A DNA stretch of 64,000 nt from Straminergon stramineum (GCA_963920665.1 OY987272.1:13087001-13151000); one strand, 5' to 3'; shown: positions 40,609 through 51,945, counted from the first letter of the stretch. Program-made: numbers and translations. Notes: generated by a model not told the origin, from the sequence alone.

Positions 40609-41967
40609 CCCTTAAAGCCATAAGGCATGATTTAATGCCATTCTCCACTTCTAGGTACGCCCTTCGTAATTTAATGACTCTTGGAGTCTTTTGAAATTTT
40701 TACCAGAGTTGTATTTGACTATTAAATTTTTTTAGAATAATCCAAGTTAGGGTTAAAAGTTTTGCATCAAAAGGGATTTAATTTCAAAATGCCTAAGATA
40801 CCAAATTTTGGTGTCACCAATAATTTGAAGTTAAATAAAACATAACCAATTTGTTATTTTGGGTAGTTTGTATTTTTGAAAAATTCTTTTTGAAGTCAAA
40901 TTTTAGCATCAAAAATTTGATTTTGATAATGATTGATTATGATTTTTCTATTCAAGTTTTTGTGCAAGGGTGTCCATTGCAATCTTGACTTTCCATAGTG
41001 TTTAGGGCTCTTGGAAATGAGCCTCAAATACACTAGATCTCAAAGAAAATATTACATTAGAAATTCATTTAAAAAAATTGTAGAGTAGATTTTGCTGAGC
41101 CATAAATTGGTTGGGGTTATGCATATTAGGCCCTCTAACCTCATATTTTTTTGGTGATTAACTTTTTAGATTTGACATGTGAAAAGAGGATTGAAAGACT
41201 TCAAATCACTTTTGCAATTTTAACACCTTCATGATCAAACATTATAATCTTTCAATCCATAAATGATATTGGTGTATTTTTCTTTTCCTCTATGATCTCT
41301 AACATTTATAGTTTGAATTTGTAGGGTTAAAATTTAAAAAAATTAAACAACGTATCAGAATGTTGTCTTTTTATTCAATTTAGAGCAAATTCCTAGAAGC
41401 CTAGAAAAGGCCTTGGGCATTTAGGGGTTAACAAAAAAATAGGGGCAATTTCAAGAAACCATAATAGATAGATCCAATTGGTCTGAAATTTTTTATACAC
41501 ACTCTAAACAAACTTGTTCAAATAATTCTAAAAGTTGAAAGGCATACGAGCACATGGTTTTGACTTACAAGCCTTTGAATTGGGCTTTCCTCCTTCGGGC
41601 AATGTTCAAAACTTGAAAAGCCCAATTTCAAAAGCTTGTAAGTCAAAATCATGTGCTCATATGCCTTTCTACTTTTAGAACTATTTGAACAAGCTTGTTG
41701 AGAGTGTATAAAAAGTTTTAGACCAATTGGACCTATCTATCATGTCTGCTAGAAACTGCCCCTATTTTTTTTTTTGTTAAAGTCTTCTTGAGGCAAAAAT
41801 TTTTAACCATGACTTGGATTGTTGTAAAATTTTTACAACATCAATCTAGAAATAAATATACCTTGGTAAGAATTTCAAAAGACTCCAAAAAATATTAGAT
41901 CAAGAAGGACCTTTCTAGAAGTGAAAAATGGCATGAAATCAAGCCTCCAAACTTTAGGGGTTAAGGG
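40609..41967. mobile_element. 1.36 kb inverted-repeat element flanked by TTAA
   Basis: Tips are CCCTTAAAGCC on the left and the complement of CCCTTAACCCC on the right, each immediately flanked by TTAA. The outer 120-150 bp pair as long imperfect arms (40609-40740 with 41840-41967). TTAA target duplication and CCCT-type tips recall piggyBac-like elements, but no transposase is present, so the class is inference. A second hairpin element sits nested inside. Confidence 0.6.
41432..41776. mobile_element. nested 345-bp hairpin element flanked by TTAA
   Basis: Arms of about 160 bp pair almost end to end around a loop of about 25 bases near 41592-41616. The tips read CAAAAAAATAGGGGC and its complement, and TTAA flanks both sides. 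An RNA from this locus would fold into one long near-perfect stem, a suitable small-RNA precursor. Confidence 0.7.
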
Positions 41968-42339
41968 TTAAAAGGAAAGTGAAACTGGCCAAGTAGACTA
42001 GAACATACATAGCATTATTCAATAAGGTTGGAAGTTCAATAAAGAACATTCCAAATGGTAAATATATCATCTTTGTCTAGTATTAAAAACCTAACAAGTA
42101 AGTCAAGAATGAAGAAGAAATCAATGTTGACAAATTTATACAACTAAGAAAGAAATTAGAGAGAAGATTGACAATGGGTAGGACAATATTGCAATCCTTG
42201 TCAATACACGAAGACATACATTATTTCTATTTGAATGCACTCAAATGACATCATAACTCCAATGTTGACTTTAGATTTAAGATTTATTTGATCTCAAACG
42301 AAAGTTATGAGAAACATTACTTGTCTTCTATAACAACAA

Positions 42340-43998
42340 TTATGCCTTGGTAAGATAGATGTCCCATTTGTAGACAAGGTAAAGAGGAGGGTGTCCAGTT
42401 GTTTGTGAAATTGGTGTAGAAATCCCATATCCAGAGTATCCCCGCAAAGCACCGGTGCACCCATCGACAACCAATTCCCATGGCCCTGTGGCCGAAAAGA
42501 GGATACCAACAACATTCATGTAGGAGCCATCATAGATGGATGCATTTCCAAAGACATGATGCATCACTAATTGCACACGAGTTCCGTCGCCAGTGGTTGT
42601 TGGATTCACTATTCCAATTACTGTTCCTGTGATTCTACCTAGAAGAGTGCTACTCATCTTTGGTCCAGCTCTCATCATAGCATCATAAACAATGAAGCTC
42701 CCCCATGCACCACCCACTAAACACAAGGCACTATCCAAGGTTAGTAGAGTCCTCCATTGCATTATCCTTCTCCAATGGCCATCACGAATACTACATTCAT
42801 AAGATAAATACACTTAAAATTGCCTAAACAAGCATTTGAACGTGGCTCTATTATTAATCCTTCAAGGCCCAAGCAAATTTCTGTACTTTTTCACAAGTTT
42901 GAATTTTGATTGATAGTATGCATTGTACATCAAGCTTATTACATGATGTCAATTGTACTTTTCAACTTCCCTGTTCAACTTAGATATACTTCTTAGAATG
43001 TAGGGAAATGAAGTTATAACTTTGACCTGTTGAATAGGCGAGAGGCCCAAAACACACTCCTTGGGCCTTGAGGAGTTAAATTGCTTAGGTTATTGTTGGG
43101 TCTTGTTGGTAGCCAAAAGAGGATTTAGATTAACTTAACATGCATCATAATTGAACATTGTATAAATATATTCTGAATTTTGATAGCAGTATTAATAGGT
43201 GCATCCAAAATAATTCTTCCCTAGACTTTCATGATTGTACAGTACTGCACATTGTATGTACAGATTTAGAAGCAGGTTTTGGAACAGGCAGCAGTTACAT
43301 GCAATTACCGAAGTGAAGACCACCTAGAGACTGCGTAGATAATGCAATTGGACAATTCTCAAACTCAACTAAGAATGATTCATTTATAATACCGAAATTT
43401 ATGCTAGAATACACCAGCCGAGTGAATAGATCCAGAGTGTGTTGCAATGGTCTTCAATTCCTTCGTGTAAATAATAAATGTGTCATTTGAACTGAACAGC
43501 ATGGAATCACCGCAGAAGAAGAAGAAGAAGAAGGGATCAACTGTCACCTGCAAGGCTCGGTGAAGGGGTTCCTGCAGCCAGCAACCATGACGTGTTGGGA
43601 CCTCCTCGAATCTCATGTGTGTAGTGTGTGAGGTGGAGATGCTCTTTTGCTGTAGGATCAAGAAAACAGCAATTGCGAAAAATCAGTTGGTATAATGGAC
43701 TTCATAAATGATGGACTATATTGTTCAACAATATCATTTTGAAGAAAAAATCACCGTCCTGTCACATAGTGTTGGTGGAAACTTGGTTCTCACAACGTGA
43801 CAAGTTGAAATTCTGAGAGTTTCCAAGCTGAGTAAGTTGAGCCTAGCTAGATATCATTTGGCAAGTTTCATTCTGTTAGTTTAGCTAAAAATCAATGAAG
43901 CTGGATCCAGTGGAGAGCTTACCCACAACCAGTGTCTGCAGGGTGCAAATCCATGCCAGAATGTGGAAGGTGACAGTGGGGATTGAGAGTGATCCCAT
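42340..43998 (-). CDS. dirigent protein, 3 exons
   Basis: Secreted dirigent-family protein; members guide stereoselective coupling of phenoxy radicals in lignan-type metabolism, in the apoplast. Exons (minus strand): 43998-43923, 43649-43548, 42716-42340; 555 nt, 184 residues, the normal size. Exon 1 encodes a hydrophobic signal peptide (about residues 1-26). Exon 2 carries LTHYTHEIRGGPN, the counterpart of the family's first strand with its HD(I/E)-GPN signature, here His-Glu. Exon 3 carries GSFIVYDAMMRAGP, LLGRITG, VFGNASIYDGSYMNVVG and a diverged version of the VVGGTG-FR-A-G block (VVDGCTGALRGYSGYG). All junctions are GT-AG and phase-compatible. The frame stays open upstream to an ATG at 44145, but starting at 43998 puts the signal peptide at the N-terminus. 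Intron 2 holds a TTAA-flanked MITE. Substrate is unknown. Confidence 0.88.
42858..43075. mobile_element. 218-bp TTAA-flanked MITE in dirigent intron 2
   Basis: The left end TCCTTCAAGGCCCAAG and right end (complement of CTCCTCAAGGCCCAAG) form inverted termini, flanked by TTAA at 42854-42857 and 43076-43079. A second family member lies at 57911-58148 in inverted orientation. Copy B of the duplication lacks the element at the matching place (about 51550). Confidence 0.75.
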
Positions 43999-44297
43999 GC
44001 TGGCAGTGCGACTGATTGTTACCTGCACATATCCATTACTCGTGTGACTATTTGTTAGTGCTTGAGAGAGTAATTTACACTGAAATTGCTTCTGTTTTTT
44101 CAAGTGAAAGACCAATTTCAAAAAGGCAAGATCCCCAAACACCATGAAATTCGTGCTGCTCCTGAAAGCAGCATCCTCTTGAGATAGGCAAGCAAGAAGC
44201 AGCTACGGCAAGAAATACTCTTGAATGTATCCCATTCTGTTCTCAGCCAGTGACCAAAGCACATATAATCCCAGTGACCAATAGAAGTAGAAATCCA
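43980..44297. repeat. 318-bp tract identical to 51927-52244
   Basis: Read base by base, this tract has no difference from copy B. It covers the dirigent start codon, the first six codons and about 300 bp of upstream leader or promoter. Neighbouring duplicated DNA carries many substitutions and indels. Confidence 0.9.
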
Positions 44298-44831
44298 GAA
44301 TATGGTCAATAGGAGCAACTACAACAAACACAATCCAGCGTAATGCAATTGTAAAAACAGTTTAAAATGTGTGAATCGGGCATTCCAAACTTAAGATGTG
44401 TGCATGGTACTCCAAATTGTGCCAATGACACTCAGAGTGTGTAAATGGCACCCATTCTGTGAGTCAGTCAAACACTCAAAAATCAAAATCTCTCAGTGAC
44501 ATGTTTCTCACGAGGTTGTGGATTCAGGCAGCAGGAGCTGGAGCGATGGAGATGAAGTAGCTGGAGCGAGAGACATGTGCAGACACACACCGGATTACTG
44601 ATTTACATAGACTGGCAAAACAGATCCCAGACCTTGACGGTACAGTAGTTCCAGATGAGATAGAACATTAATTTAGCACTCGGCATGATTGACAAGTTGC
44701 AGGTTCTCCTGACCAGAGGAAATAGGGTACCCCACCTTTAACTAAAGACCTGCTTGACGACCAGAAGTCAATGCATTTATAAGGATTCTGGGAACAAAAA
44801 TTATTACAGAACTCAAAATACCAGATGTCTG

Positions 44832-44919
44832 TCCCGGGCCAGGCCACTTGTGGCTGGCTTGTTTGTAACCTTTTCTCCCTTGCAATGAAATTTCGTTTCA
44901 TTTGTGTCAAAAAAAAAAA
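44832..44919 (+). mobile_element. short LINE-like retroposon, 88 bp with poly-A
   Basis: The insert ends in a run of about 12 A and is flanked by a 14-bp target duplication, ATACCAGATGTCTG, at 44818-44831 and 44920-44933. A small hairpin (AATGAAA/TTTCATT) precedes the poly-A, as in many plant LINE 3' ends. Copy B has the site unoccupied at about 52691-52712. It is most likely a 5'-truncated LINE end. Confidence 0.8.
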
Positions 44920-44951
44920 ATACCAGATGTCTGCTCAAAAACCAGGCAACA

Positions 44952-45215
44952 ATCTCGACCAAATTGTTCGACCAAATCTGGCTCCAATCTCCTGTCCTTG
45001 CTCAAAGGCAGGACACCTCCATCGTATGGAATAGGCAGGGTACCCCGGTGTGTTCGTTTATTTAGCCCTCTCGGTCTCCTTTCTTTTTCTTCTCTTTCTC
45101 TTGGTTTCGGTCCTTCTTGTCCAGCCTTTTCTGGCTTGGCTGTCTTGTACTTGTCTCGTGTTTTTTTTTAATGCAATGGCCTTGTTGCCAATTGTTCAAA
45201 AAAACAAAAAAAACA
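44952..45215 (+). mobile_element. second LINE-like retroposon, about 264 bp
   Basis: The insert is flanked by the 15-bp duplication AAAAACCAGGCAACA at 44937-44951 and 45216-45230, and ends in an A-rich tail broken by single C bases. Before the tail is a GGC...GCC hairpin at about 45175-45190, like the first insert. Copy B shows the unoccupied site at about 52712-52739. It lies 32 bp from the first insertion. Confidence 0.8.
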
Positions 45216-45696
45216 AAAAACCAGGCAACACATTCTGGGTGCTTTAAAATAACTTGTACTCCAGAAGTAACTAAGTTTCCGGTTGTCTCATGCTCTGTCA
45301 ATCCGAGACTTCAGGAGATGCCGAATTTTCACATGTCCTATTTGGTTTCAACAGTGATAAGCTTACGTTGGTTCTATCAGTGTTGACAATATTACAACAT
45401 TAATAAGCTTGGGCTGGTCAAATGGTGACGAAGCCATTGCATCAGCAGCCCATGCGGGGTGTGTGGGCAACTGGGCATGCATGCGGAGTGGAAAACCAGC
45501 TCGTGAACTCCATACGATTTATGACAATTCCGGGAAAGGATCAACCTCCGCTCTGCAGCAACTTGACACCGACGGCAGCTCATTTATAGGTTCACACGTG
45601 GTAGGTAGAGTCCCTTTTTCTAGTGCTATTACCCTAAAGGTGGAAGGTGGAATGACCAGAAAATTTGATGAGGTTAAGGCATACGCCCCATTTGCA

Positions 45697-46080
45697 ACCA
45701 CTTAAGCAATTACGCATATATGGAGCTTGGGATTCTCGAGTGGGGAAATTTTCCTGTGTACAGAAATAGAGTTGGGAAGGATTCCATATTTTTTTATAAT
45801 TTTATTTCTCAAAACGTAATTACTATGAATTTTTTAGCTTAAGATTTTGTTCGACCCATATTGGTCATATAGATTTCTGTATTTCCAACCAAGGGCTGGT
45901 TGCAAAATCAACTAGGGTTTGGTTGCTATATTGACAGTCCTATAGCCAATCATAGTGTGCTACAACTATATTTGGAACTGTACCACAATTAATCACCACT
46001 CCTAACTACCTGATCAAGAAAAACTGTAGTCTACATGGCGAAAATGGGGGGGTGATGGAAAAGGGGTCACCTCCCTTGTT
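45697..46080. repeat. dispersed repeat, copy 1 (pairs with 60365-60745)
   Basis: A 380-bp block shares order and many phrases with 60365-60745, for example CATATTGGTCATA, TTTCCAACCAAGGGCT and TAGCCAATCATA. It is absent from copy B, so it probably arrived in copy A after the duplication. In both places a foldback element of the GCAAGAAACAC family follows downstream. Confidence 0.65.
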
Positions 46081-46829
46081 AGCCAACTCAAGTGAAATGC
46101 TACCCAAGTGGATTCATAAATGCAATCTAGGTGGTTTCACAATTTTCTCACATTCTAGTAATACTTTTACAAATTTACAATGTTGAATATATAGGATAGG
46201 CTCCTATACTTAATACTAGACTCACCTTGAATGGGCATTCTTGAAGAATAAAATGTCTCAACTTTCATTGATGCTTCAAAAAACTTCTCACAGTTTTGCA
46301 TTGCTTACTTCTTAAAGGTTGAGATGGTTTTTAGTCTTGGAAGTTTTCATTCAAAACCATTTTTTAGGTATTTACACTTGGTTGGATTTATTATACTGAC
46401 ATCACCACCTTTGAGCTAGGGATGGCAAGAGAGTAAGGAGGCTATGAATTGACGTCCACCATCATGTTACAATAGAGGTAATTTTTCAACTAAACTCAAC
46501 CATAAAACCTTGGGGTACTTGAGCTTGTGGAGCCCATCTAGTTTTTCTCCATGTTTGATCAGATCACTTTTGGGTCGTAATTCTAATCAAATTTAGAAAT
46601 TTAAAGAGGAAGAATTGAAAATGGAAAAAAAATATAAGTTGATTTCAAGGGCTTTTGTTTTGAGCCTTTTGAGTGGGAGCGCGACACAATACTGGGGGAC
46701 TTAATTAGGGGATGTTGTTGCTTCATCAAAAAGCACCCTAGCTTGAATCCAACATATAGCTTTTGGCATGGGGTTGAGGCCGGTCCACAATGGCTATACT
46801 CTACCTTAATTACCATAACTTGATTGAAT

Positions 46830-47578
46830 GTCTCAATTATTGCAAGAAACACTTGTCTTATTTTTTGTCTTCTTGCCTTCAAATGTGTGGTTTTTTGCTC
46901 AAAACTTTTGCATTGTTTGTTCATTTGGCATAAAATTTGGATTCAAGGTGCATGTAGTAGTTGCAAACATTGAGATTTTTTTTTCAAAATTTTCAAAATT
47001 AGTTTCCTATTTTAAATTGCCCCAATTGGATGTCTATTTTGACCATTTTGGAGGGTTTAGGTCCTATTTTTGACCCGAAAATGCAAATTTGAAGCCACAA
47101 ATTGAACATGTTGGAGGTCTACTAACATTACAAGGACAAACAATGAGTTTTTATGAAAATAGAAATGTGTTGATTGCACACATGGGGGAAAAGTAACCTT
47201 CCTTTGCACGAAGGCTATAAAGAAGGAAAAAATTTCCTACATTGATTTTGGGTGCAATGTGAGCACAATCTTCTCTAGCAAATTAACTTTTATTATGGAA
47301 TTTCTTTGAATTACTAAAAATAAAAAGGTCATCAAACACTTATTTTGTTATTTTCTACTCCTAGTGACTTCTATAGTACCCTACAGTAGTATGTAGTACA
47401 GCATGGTACTACATAATATTGTATCAATGGTACAAATTTGCATGCACCTTGAATCGATGGTTGAGATCTATTGATGCGATGCTCACATACAATATTGATA
47501 GTTCTACATAGTATTATCAGTTCCTTGGCTAGAAACTGTGTTTTTGATTAAAAAAAGTGAAGTGTTTCTTGCAATCAT
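46830..47578. mobile_element. foldback-family element II, about 750 bp
   Basis: The left tip ATTGCAAGAAACACTTGTC and the right tip (complement of GATTGCAAGAAACACTTCAC) define a terminal inverted-repeat element of the same family as 26833-27912. No transposase frame lies inside. The matching part of copy B (near 53115) lacks it. Confidence 0.65.
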
Positions 47579-49389
47579 CCATCTATGATCACTTAAAGGA
47601 GATAATCCATTTTCAACTAGCCTCCCATTCTTGTAGTTTGAGTTGCTCCATTTCCAATCAAATGAAGTGTAGGTGATAGCTCATGCACTGCAGGACCCCA
47701 AAGGACAACAAAAATGTCCAAGCACTGTACATTAAAAGGTTACAATGATCACAATTTGTACATTGAAAGCCTTACATTGATTTTGGAACCATCCTATGGT
47801 TGGAAATAGCTTTGCCTACATATTGAAAATGGGACAAGTAGAATCTTCACGAAAAAAATTTGTGATAATTTTGCTTTTGAGGGAAAAAATTTAGCCAATT
47901 ATATAATCCTTCTTAAATCTATTTCTCTCCACGGGGAAATTTTTTCCCTGAACTTTTCCCATGCCACAGATAGGCTGAATTGCTAAACTGATCGGAAATG
48001 GGTGATCATACTACTGTCATACTGTCACTTATTGTGGTTTTCAACCTCGGTCCTCATTTGGAAATTGCACAAGAAATTCATAAATGATGTTATGATGATT
48101 TCAGCAGATTTGACTTTTGTGCTCAAAGTGGTCCCTCTCTCAGCTTTTTAGAAAAATCTCAGGCTCCTACTGTACTGTACTGTACTGATTGGATAAATGC
48201 ATTTAAGGTATATGACGCAGGTCGAACCCTTATCTGACTAGCAAGTATCATCCTAGCAATTTCGAAAAAGACTAGGTCCTGACAAAAATCTAGAAAGGAC
48301 CTCTTGCGCACGTACTGCCTAAATTTGACACGCATTATCGTCATCCTCAAATTGAATACAGCAGCGCAGGTTCACGAGCAGAACGTGAGTACCGAAAGCC
48401 AGAAGTCGTGAGTCGTGACGATTGCTTACCTACACAGTCGGCAGCAAATGATTTCAAGGTATAGGATACTAAAACCAGGAGGGACCAGAGCCTGTCCCTT
48501 ACACCCACCTCTGTTATCAAAACGAAATCACTACTGTAGCAAAAAGGGTATAGTTTTCGACACATTTTTTCACAACGAAGAGTCGCGAAACATCTTAGTT
48601 ATCGTGTCGAAAAATGTGTTGAACACACCACCTTTTGGGGACCAATTCGGTTGCAAGAGGTTGGCTAGATGTCTATGTTCACAGATCGATCATTCAATGC
48701 AAAGGGCGTCATCTACTGTCACCTTGAGTGTCCACAACCTCCCACTATCAAATTGCATTTTAAATTCATACGTCTGTGATATAAATATTGAATAAACAGA
48801 TTCAGCGCTAATTGATCAATCCACAGCTCTACAGGGATTCCCAAACATCACATTATGCTCCACGTATGTTAAACTGCTTAAAGTGACGCCAGCAGTATCC
48901 ATACCTCATTTCCATCAGTAGCTACAGTAGAGCATCCGCAATGCAGGCTCGGTACAGCAGCCTTGTAACTGCAATTGGCGGGGCGTGTCGCGAGCCTCCC
49001 ATAGTGCCGGTGATTTCCCCGTCGCAGGCGCCCCATTGCTGTGCTGGTTTACTAAACCCGGCTTCCCTTTCGTTTTGGCACTGGAATGACAAATGCCATA
49101 ACCGTGGTAGAGTTTTGCACGTCATATATATTTGAAATTGAGAGAGATTCGTTGCCTCCTCTCAAGAAAAGCGCAAACGAATTTCTGATATGCTCATGTT
49201 CTTTGCCCAGCTTAGCAGTCTCCTTATTTTGTATAACACATTCTAGATCTGCAGTCATACAAGAAACGCAGAAACGGAGCATCTTTCTGAAGTGCAGAAT
49301 GGAGACTGTCTGAAATCTGAGCAGCAGAGTTTAACTTTCAACCAGGATTGAGTCATGACTGCAAGCCATCCTATTCATTGATTAGGAGG

Positions 49390-49580
49390 AGTAACTCGAT
49401 TACAGGGTAGCTCAACTAGGATTGAAAGCGTCTGAGGCTTCGACTTGAGTAATCACCGAGCTTTGATCGATCAAGGCCATCATAGAATTAACAAGCCGCT
49501 GGACATGGACGTCCGTAAGTTAATAGGTTCCTGAAGGATAGCTCGACTTCAGTTCAAAGCGGGCACAAATGGCAGTGCGA
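49390..49580 (-). pseudogene. possible decayed exon, family unknown
   Basis: On the minus strand a frame of about 60 codons runs with gene-like composition, interrupted once by TAA near 49520. It includes the strings ARFELKSSYPSGTY and LVNSMMALIDQSSVITQVEA. It lies in a locally GC-richer patch (48950-49700). I do not recognise it. Confidence 0.2.
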
Positions 49581-49985
49581 ACGGGTCAAGGATTACCGAG
49601 CAAGGGCAGTTCGAATTCAGAACTCAGAAGCAGTGGTGGGATTGAACGAGAGATTTCTGGGTGGTCGCAGTCTCGCAGAAGAAGACAGAGGAGGATGCCT
49701 ACCCGCAACACCGACTTCGGTAGTGATAGAATTTACATTATTCGCCCTTTTCTGGAAATTTCCATGATTGACAGAGTAGATAATAACCTATTGATATTAG
49801 GGATCATTATAGGAGTTAATTTTCAGCATAAAAAGCCAACTTGAGCTAACCTTGCTAAGGTATGTGCATGTAAAAGTGACACTCTCCTAATTGCAACACC
49901 TATCTACAGCTATCCAAGAACGTGATTGTCAAAAAAATGATATTTAGAAGTAGGTGCATAGTACCAAACCTAATGAACTATGACT

Positions 49986-51031
49986 TAAATTTTTGGTGCT
50001 TTCATCTTTTAATTTTATAAATGCCATATAAGTGATTTGAAATCCTAAAAATATATTTTGTAAATGTTACATACTATTGAGATCAATTTTCTATTTGTAT
50101 TGCAATATTCTTTGCATCTAACCCCTAACACTTATATAGGACTCACTATAGTATCAGGATTACATCCGTCACTGAGAGTGTCATGTTTTCATCTACATTG
50201 TTTTTCATTCATTTGTTTGTATGAAACCCCATCGCCAATGACTTTCTCATAGTTTCTCAATGAAATCTTACAAGTTGGTGAAACCTTTTTGGTGTCAATG
50301 CATAGCAATTGATTTCATTCTAACTAAATATACTATTGTAGGAGTTGTACATTGACACCGAGCTAGTGTCATTATGGACCTTGGACACCCAACTCTAACA
50401 TATTTTGTGGTGCCCATAGACCACCCTTTCTACTAGAGATGCAAATTGTATAATGTTTTCACCCATACAACATAACTTTTCATCCATTTATTTTTACCAA
50501 ATCCTAATGATGCCACATTTAACTACTTTTGGACTTTTGAAAGTCCAAAATTAATAATAGTCATTGGGAGAAAAAAAATGGTCATCAAGGAATAATCCAA
50601 AAACATTAGGAAATCAGTATAAAACATCTAGAGATCTATACAAACATTGAGAGATCCATACAATCATTGAGAGGTCTCTAGATGTTATTATCTAGAGATC
50701 TTCAAATGTTTAGTTCATAATTCATTGAATAGTCAAAAAGTAGTCAAATATTGGATAATGACATCCCCGCAATTTTTCTATAAACCCTTGCAAATTGATG
50801 ATACCTATTTGGTGCCATTGCATTGCAATAGAATCTTTTGAAAATTTATGAGAAGAAACATTGTAAGAATGTTTACATTATGATTTCAAAAAAACATATA
50901 GGTTTAAATATTTGAAGATTATAATATTTCTAATTAGTCATCACTAGTAGTGGAGAGGGTAGCAAAGACCAAGAATCAATTGAAATAAAATTTATAAGAT
51001 ATATTTGTAGTAGTCAAATTCAATATCTTTA
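49986..51031. other. spacer between duplication copies
   Basis: AT-rich, no gene. A local palindrome (CATCTAGAGATC / AGGTCTCTAGATG) lies at about 50629-50684. Confidence 0.5.
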
Positions 51032-51083
51032 GTTGTATGGTTGTTTACATTACTAGGATTGGTTCATATGAAATTCATGTTGA
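51032..51083 (+). pseudogene. relic of the last AP-2 mu exon
   Basis: This matches the last 17 or so codons of AP-2 mu, including the codons for YIT and GSYEI. The in-frame stop is lost and substitutions alter the C-terminal Arg-Cys. There is no upstream exon, so it is a dead fragment carried by the duplication; it sets the left border of copy B. Confidence 0.8.
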
Positions 51084-51869
51084 TACCTACCATTTGATTT
51101 GACTTGTAGATGATTAGACATAGGAGTCATAGCATTGTTGCACTAACATTAGGTTGTGCATTTCCTTGCATGTAGTTTGGCCCATAGATTCTAGTTTGTC
51201 ATACGTATTGTATGCTTTAGCTACAATAGCTTATCAAGGAGTTGATTGGATTTAACACCTCTTCATTTCTTATCATAAATGAGACTGCCAAATTTAGCCC
51301 CTTTGGTAGAATTGCATATATTTTTAATGTTTGAAATATCCACAATCCAGTATAGATATTATTTCATTCTTCATTACGAAGACATCCTCTACATGCCATG
51401 AAAATCTATATAGGACTATCTAAACATAGGACTATCCAAGGTTAGTAGTTTACTCCATTAAATTATCCTTCTCAATGGTTGTCATGAGTATATTCATGAT
51501 AATAATACCCTTGAAATTGCTTAAATAAGCATTTGAACATGTCTCCTACTAATCAATTACTTAAGTATTGTTGAGTGTTGTTGGGAGTGAAAGGAGGATT
51601 TAGATTGAGCATTGCATAAATAAATTTCGAATTTCGAAAGCAGTATTATTAGGCGCATCCGAATTCTCCCCTAGACTTTCATGAATGCAGTCTGTACTGC
51701 ACATTGTACCCATCACATAGTGTTGGTGGAAACTTGGTTCTCACAACGTGACAAGTTGAAATTCTGAGAGTTTCCAAGCTGAGTGGAGTGTTGCTAGATA
51801 TCATTTGGCAAGTTTCATTCTGTTAGTTTAGCTAAAAATCAAAGAAGCTGGATCCAGTGGAGAGCTTAC

Positions 51870-51945
51870 CCACAACCAGTGTCTGCAGGGTGCAAATCCA
51901 TGCCAAAATGTGGAAGGTGACAGTGAGGATTGAGAGTGATCCCAT
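51870..51945 (-). pseudogene. orphan dirigent exon 1 (copy B)
   Basis: Encodes the same signal peptide as the intact gene with one amino-acid difference (Pro7 to Leu) and an intact splice donor. The DNA matching exon 2 and exon 3 is gone from copy B, so no dirigent domain can be made. The leader upstream is identical to copy A over 318 bp. Confidence 0.85.

Larger units (their letters stand above)
39277..49985. repeat. segmental duplication, copy A
   Basis: This segment matches copy B (51032-54115) in the same orientation and order. It begins inside the last AP-2 mu exon, continues through its 3' flank, the dirigent gene and its upstream DNA, and ends near the shared phrase CCTAATGAACTA at about 49975. 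Copy A is longer because it has gained insertions and because copy B has lost pieces. Matching blocks include 39277-39650, 42720-42850, 43080-43260, 43755-45600 and 47975-48920. Confidence 0.85.

Noticed and set aside
43514..43535. GAA-type trinucleotide run
   Set aside because: A simple repeat just inside dirigent intron 2 with no sign of function.
43999..44145. 49-residue N-terminal extension of the dirigent protein
   Set aside because: It would bury the signal peptide internally. A splice acceptor (CAG) near 44019 suggests a leader intron instead.
48168..48189. TACTG repeats
   Set aside because: A short microsatellite of about four units; ordinary slippage.
48929..49041. Possible small MITE with GAGCATCCGCAATG tip
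   Set aside because: The right end pairs only loosely (CATTGCTGTGCT) and no target duplication is clear; the shared 85 bp at 55342 is recorded only as a repeat.
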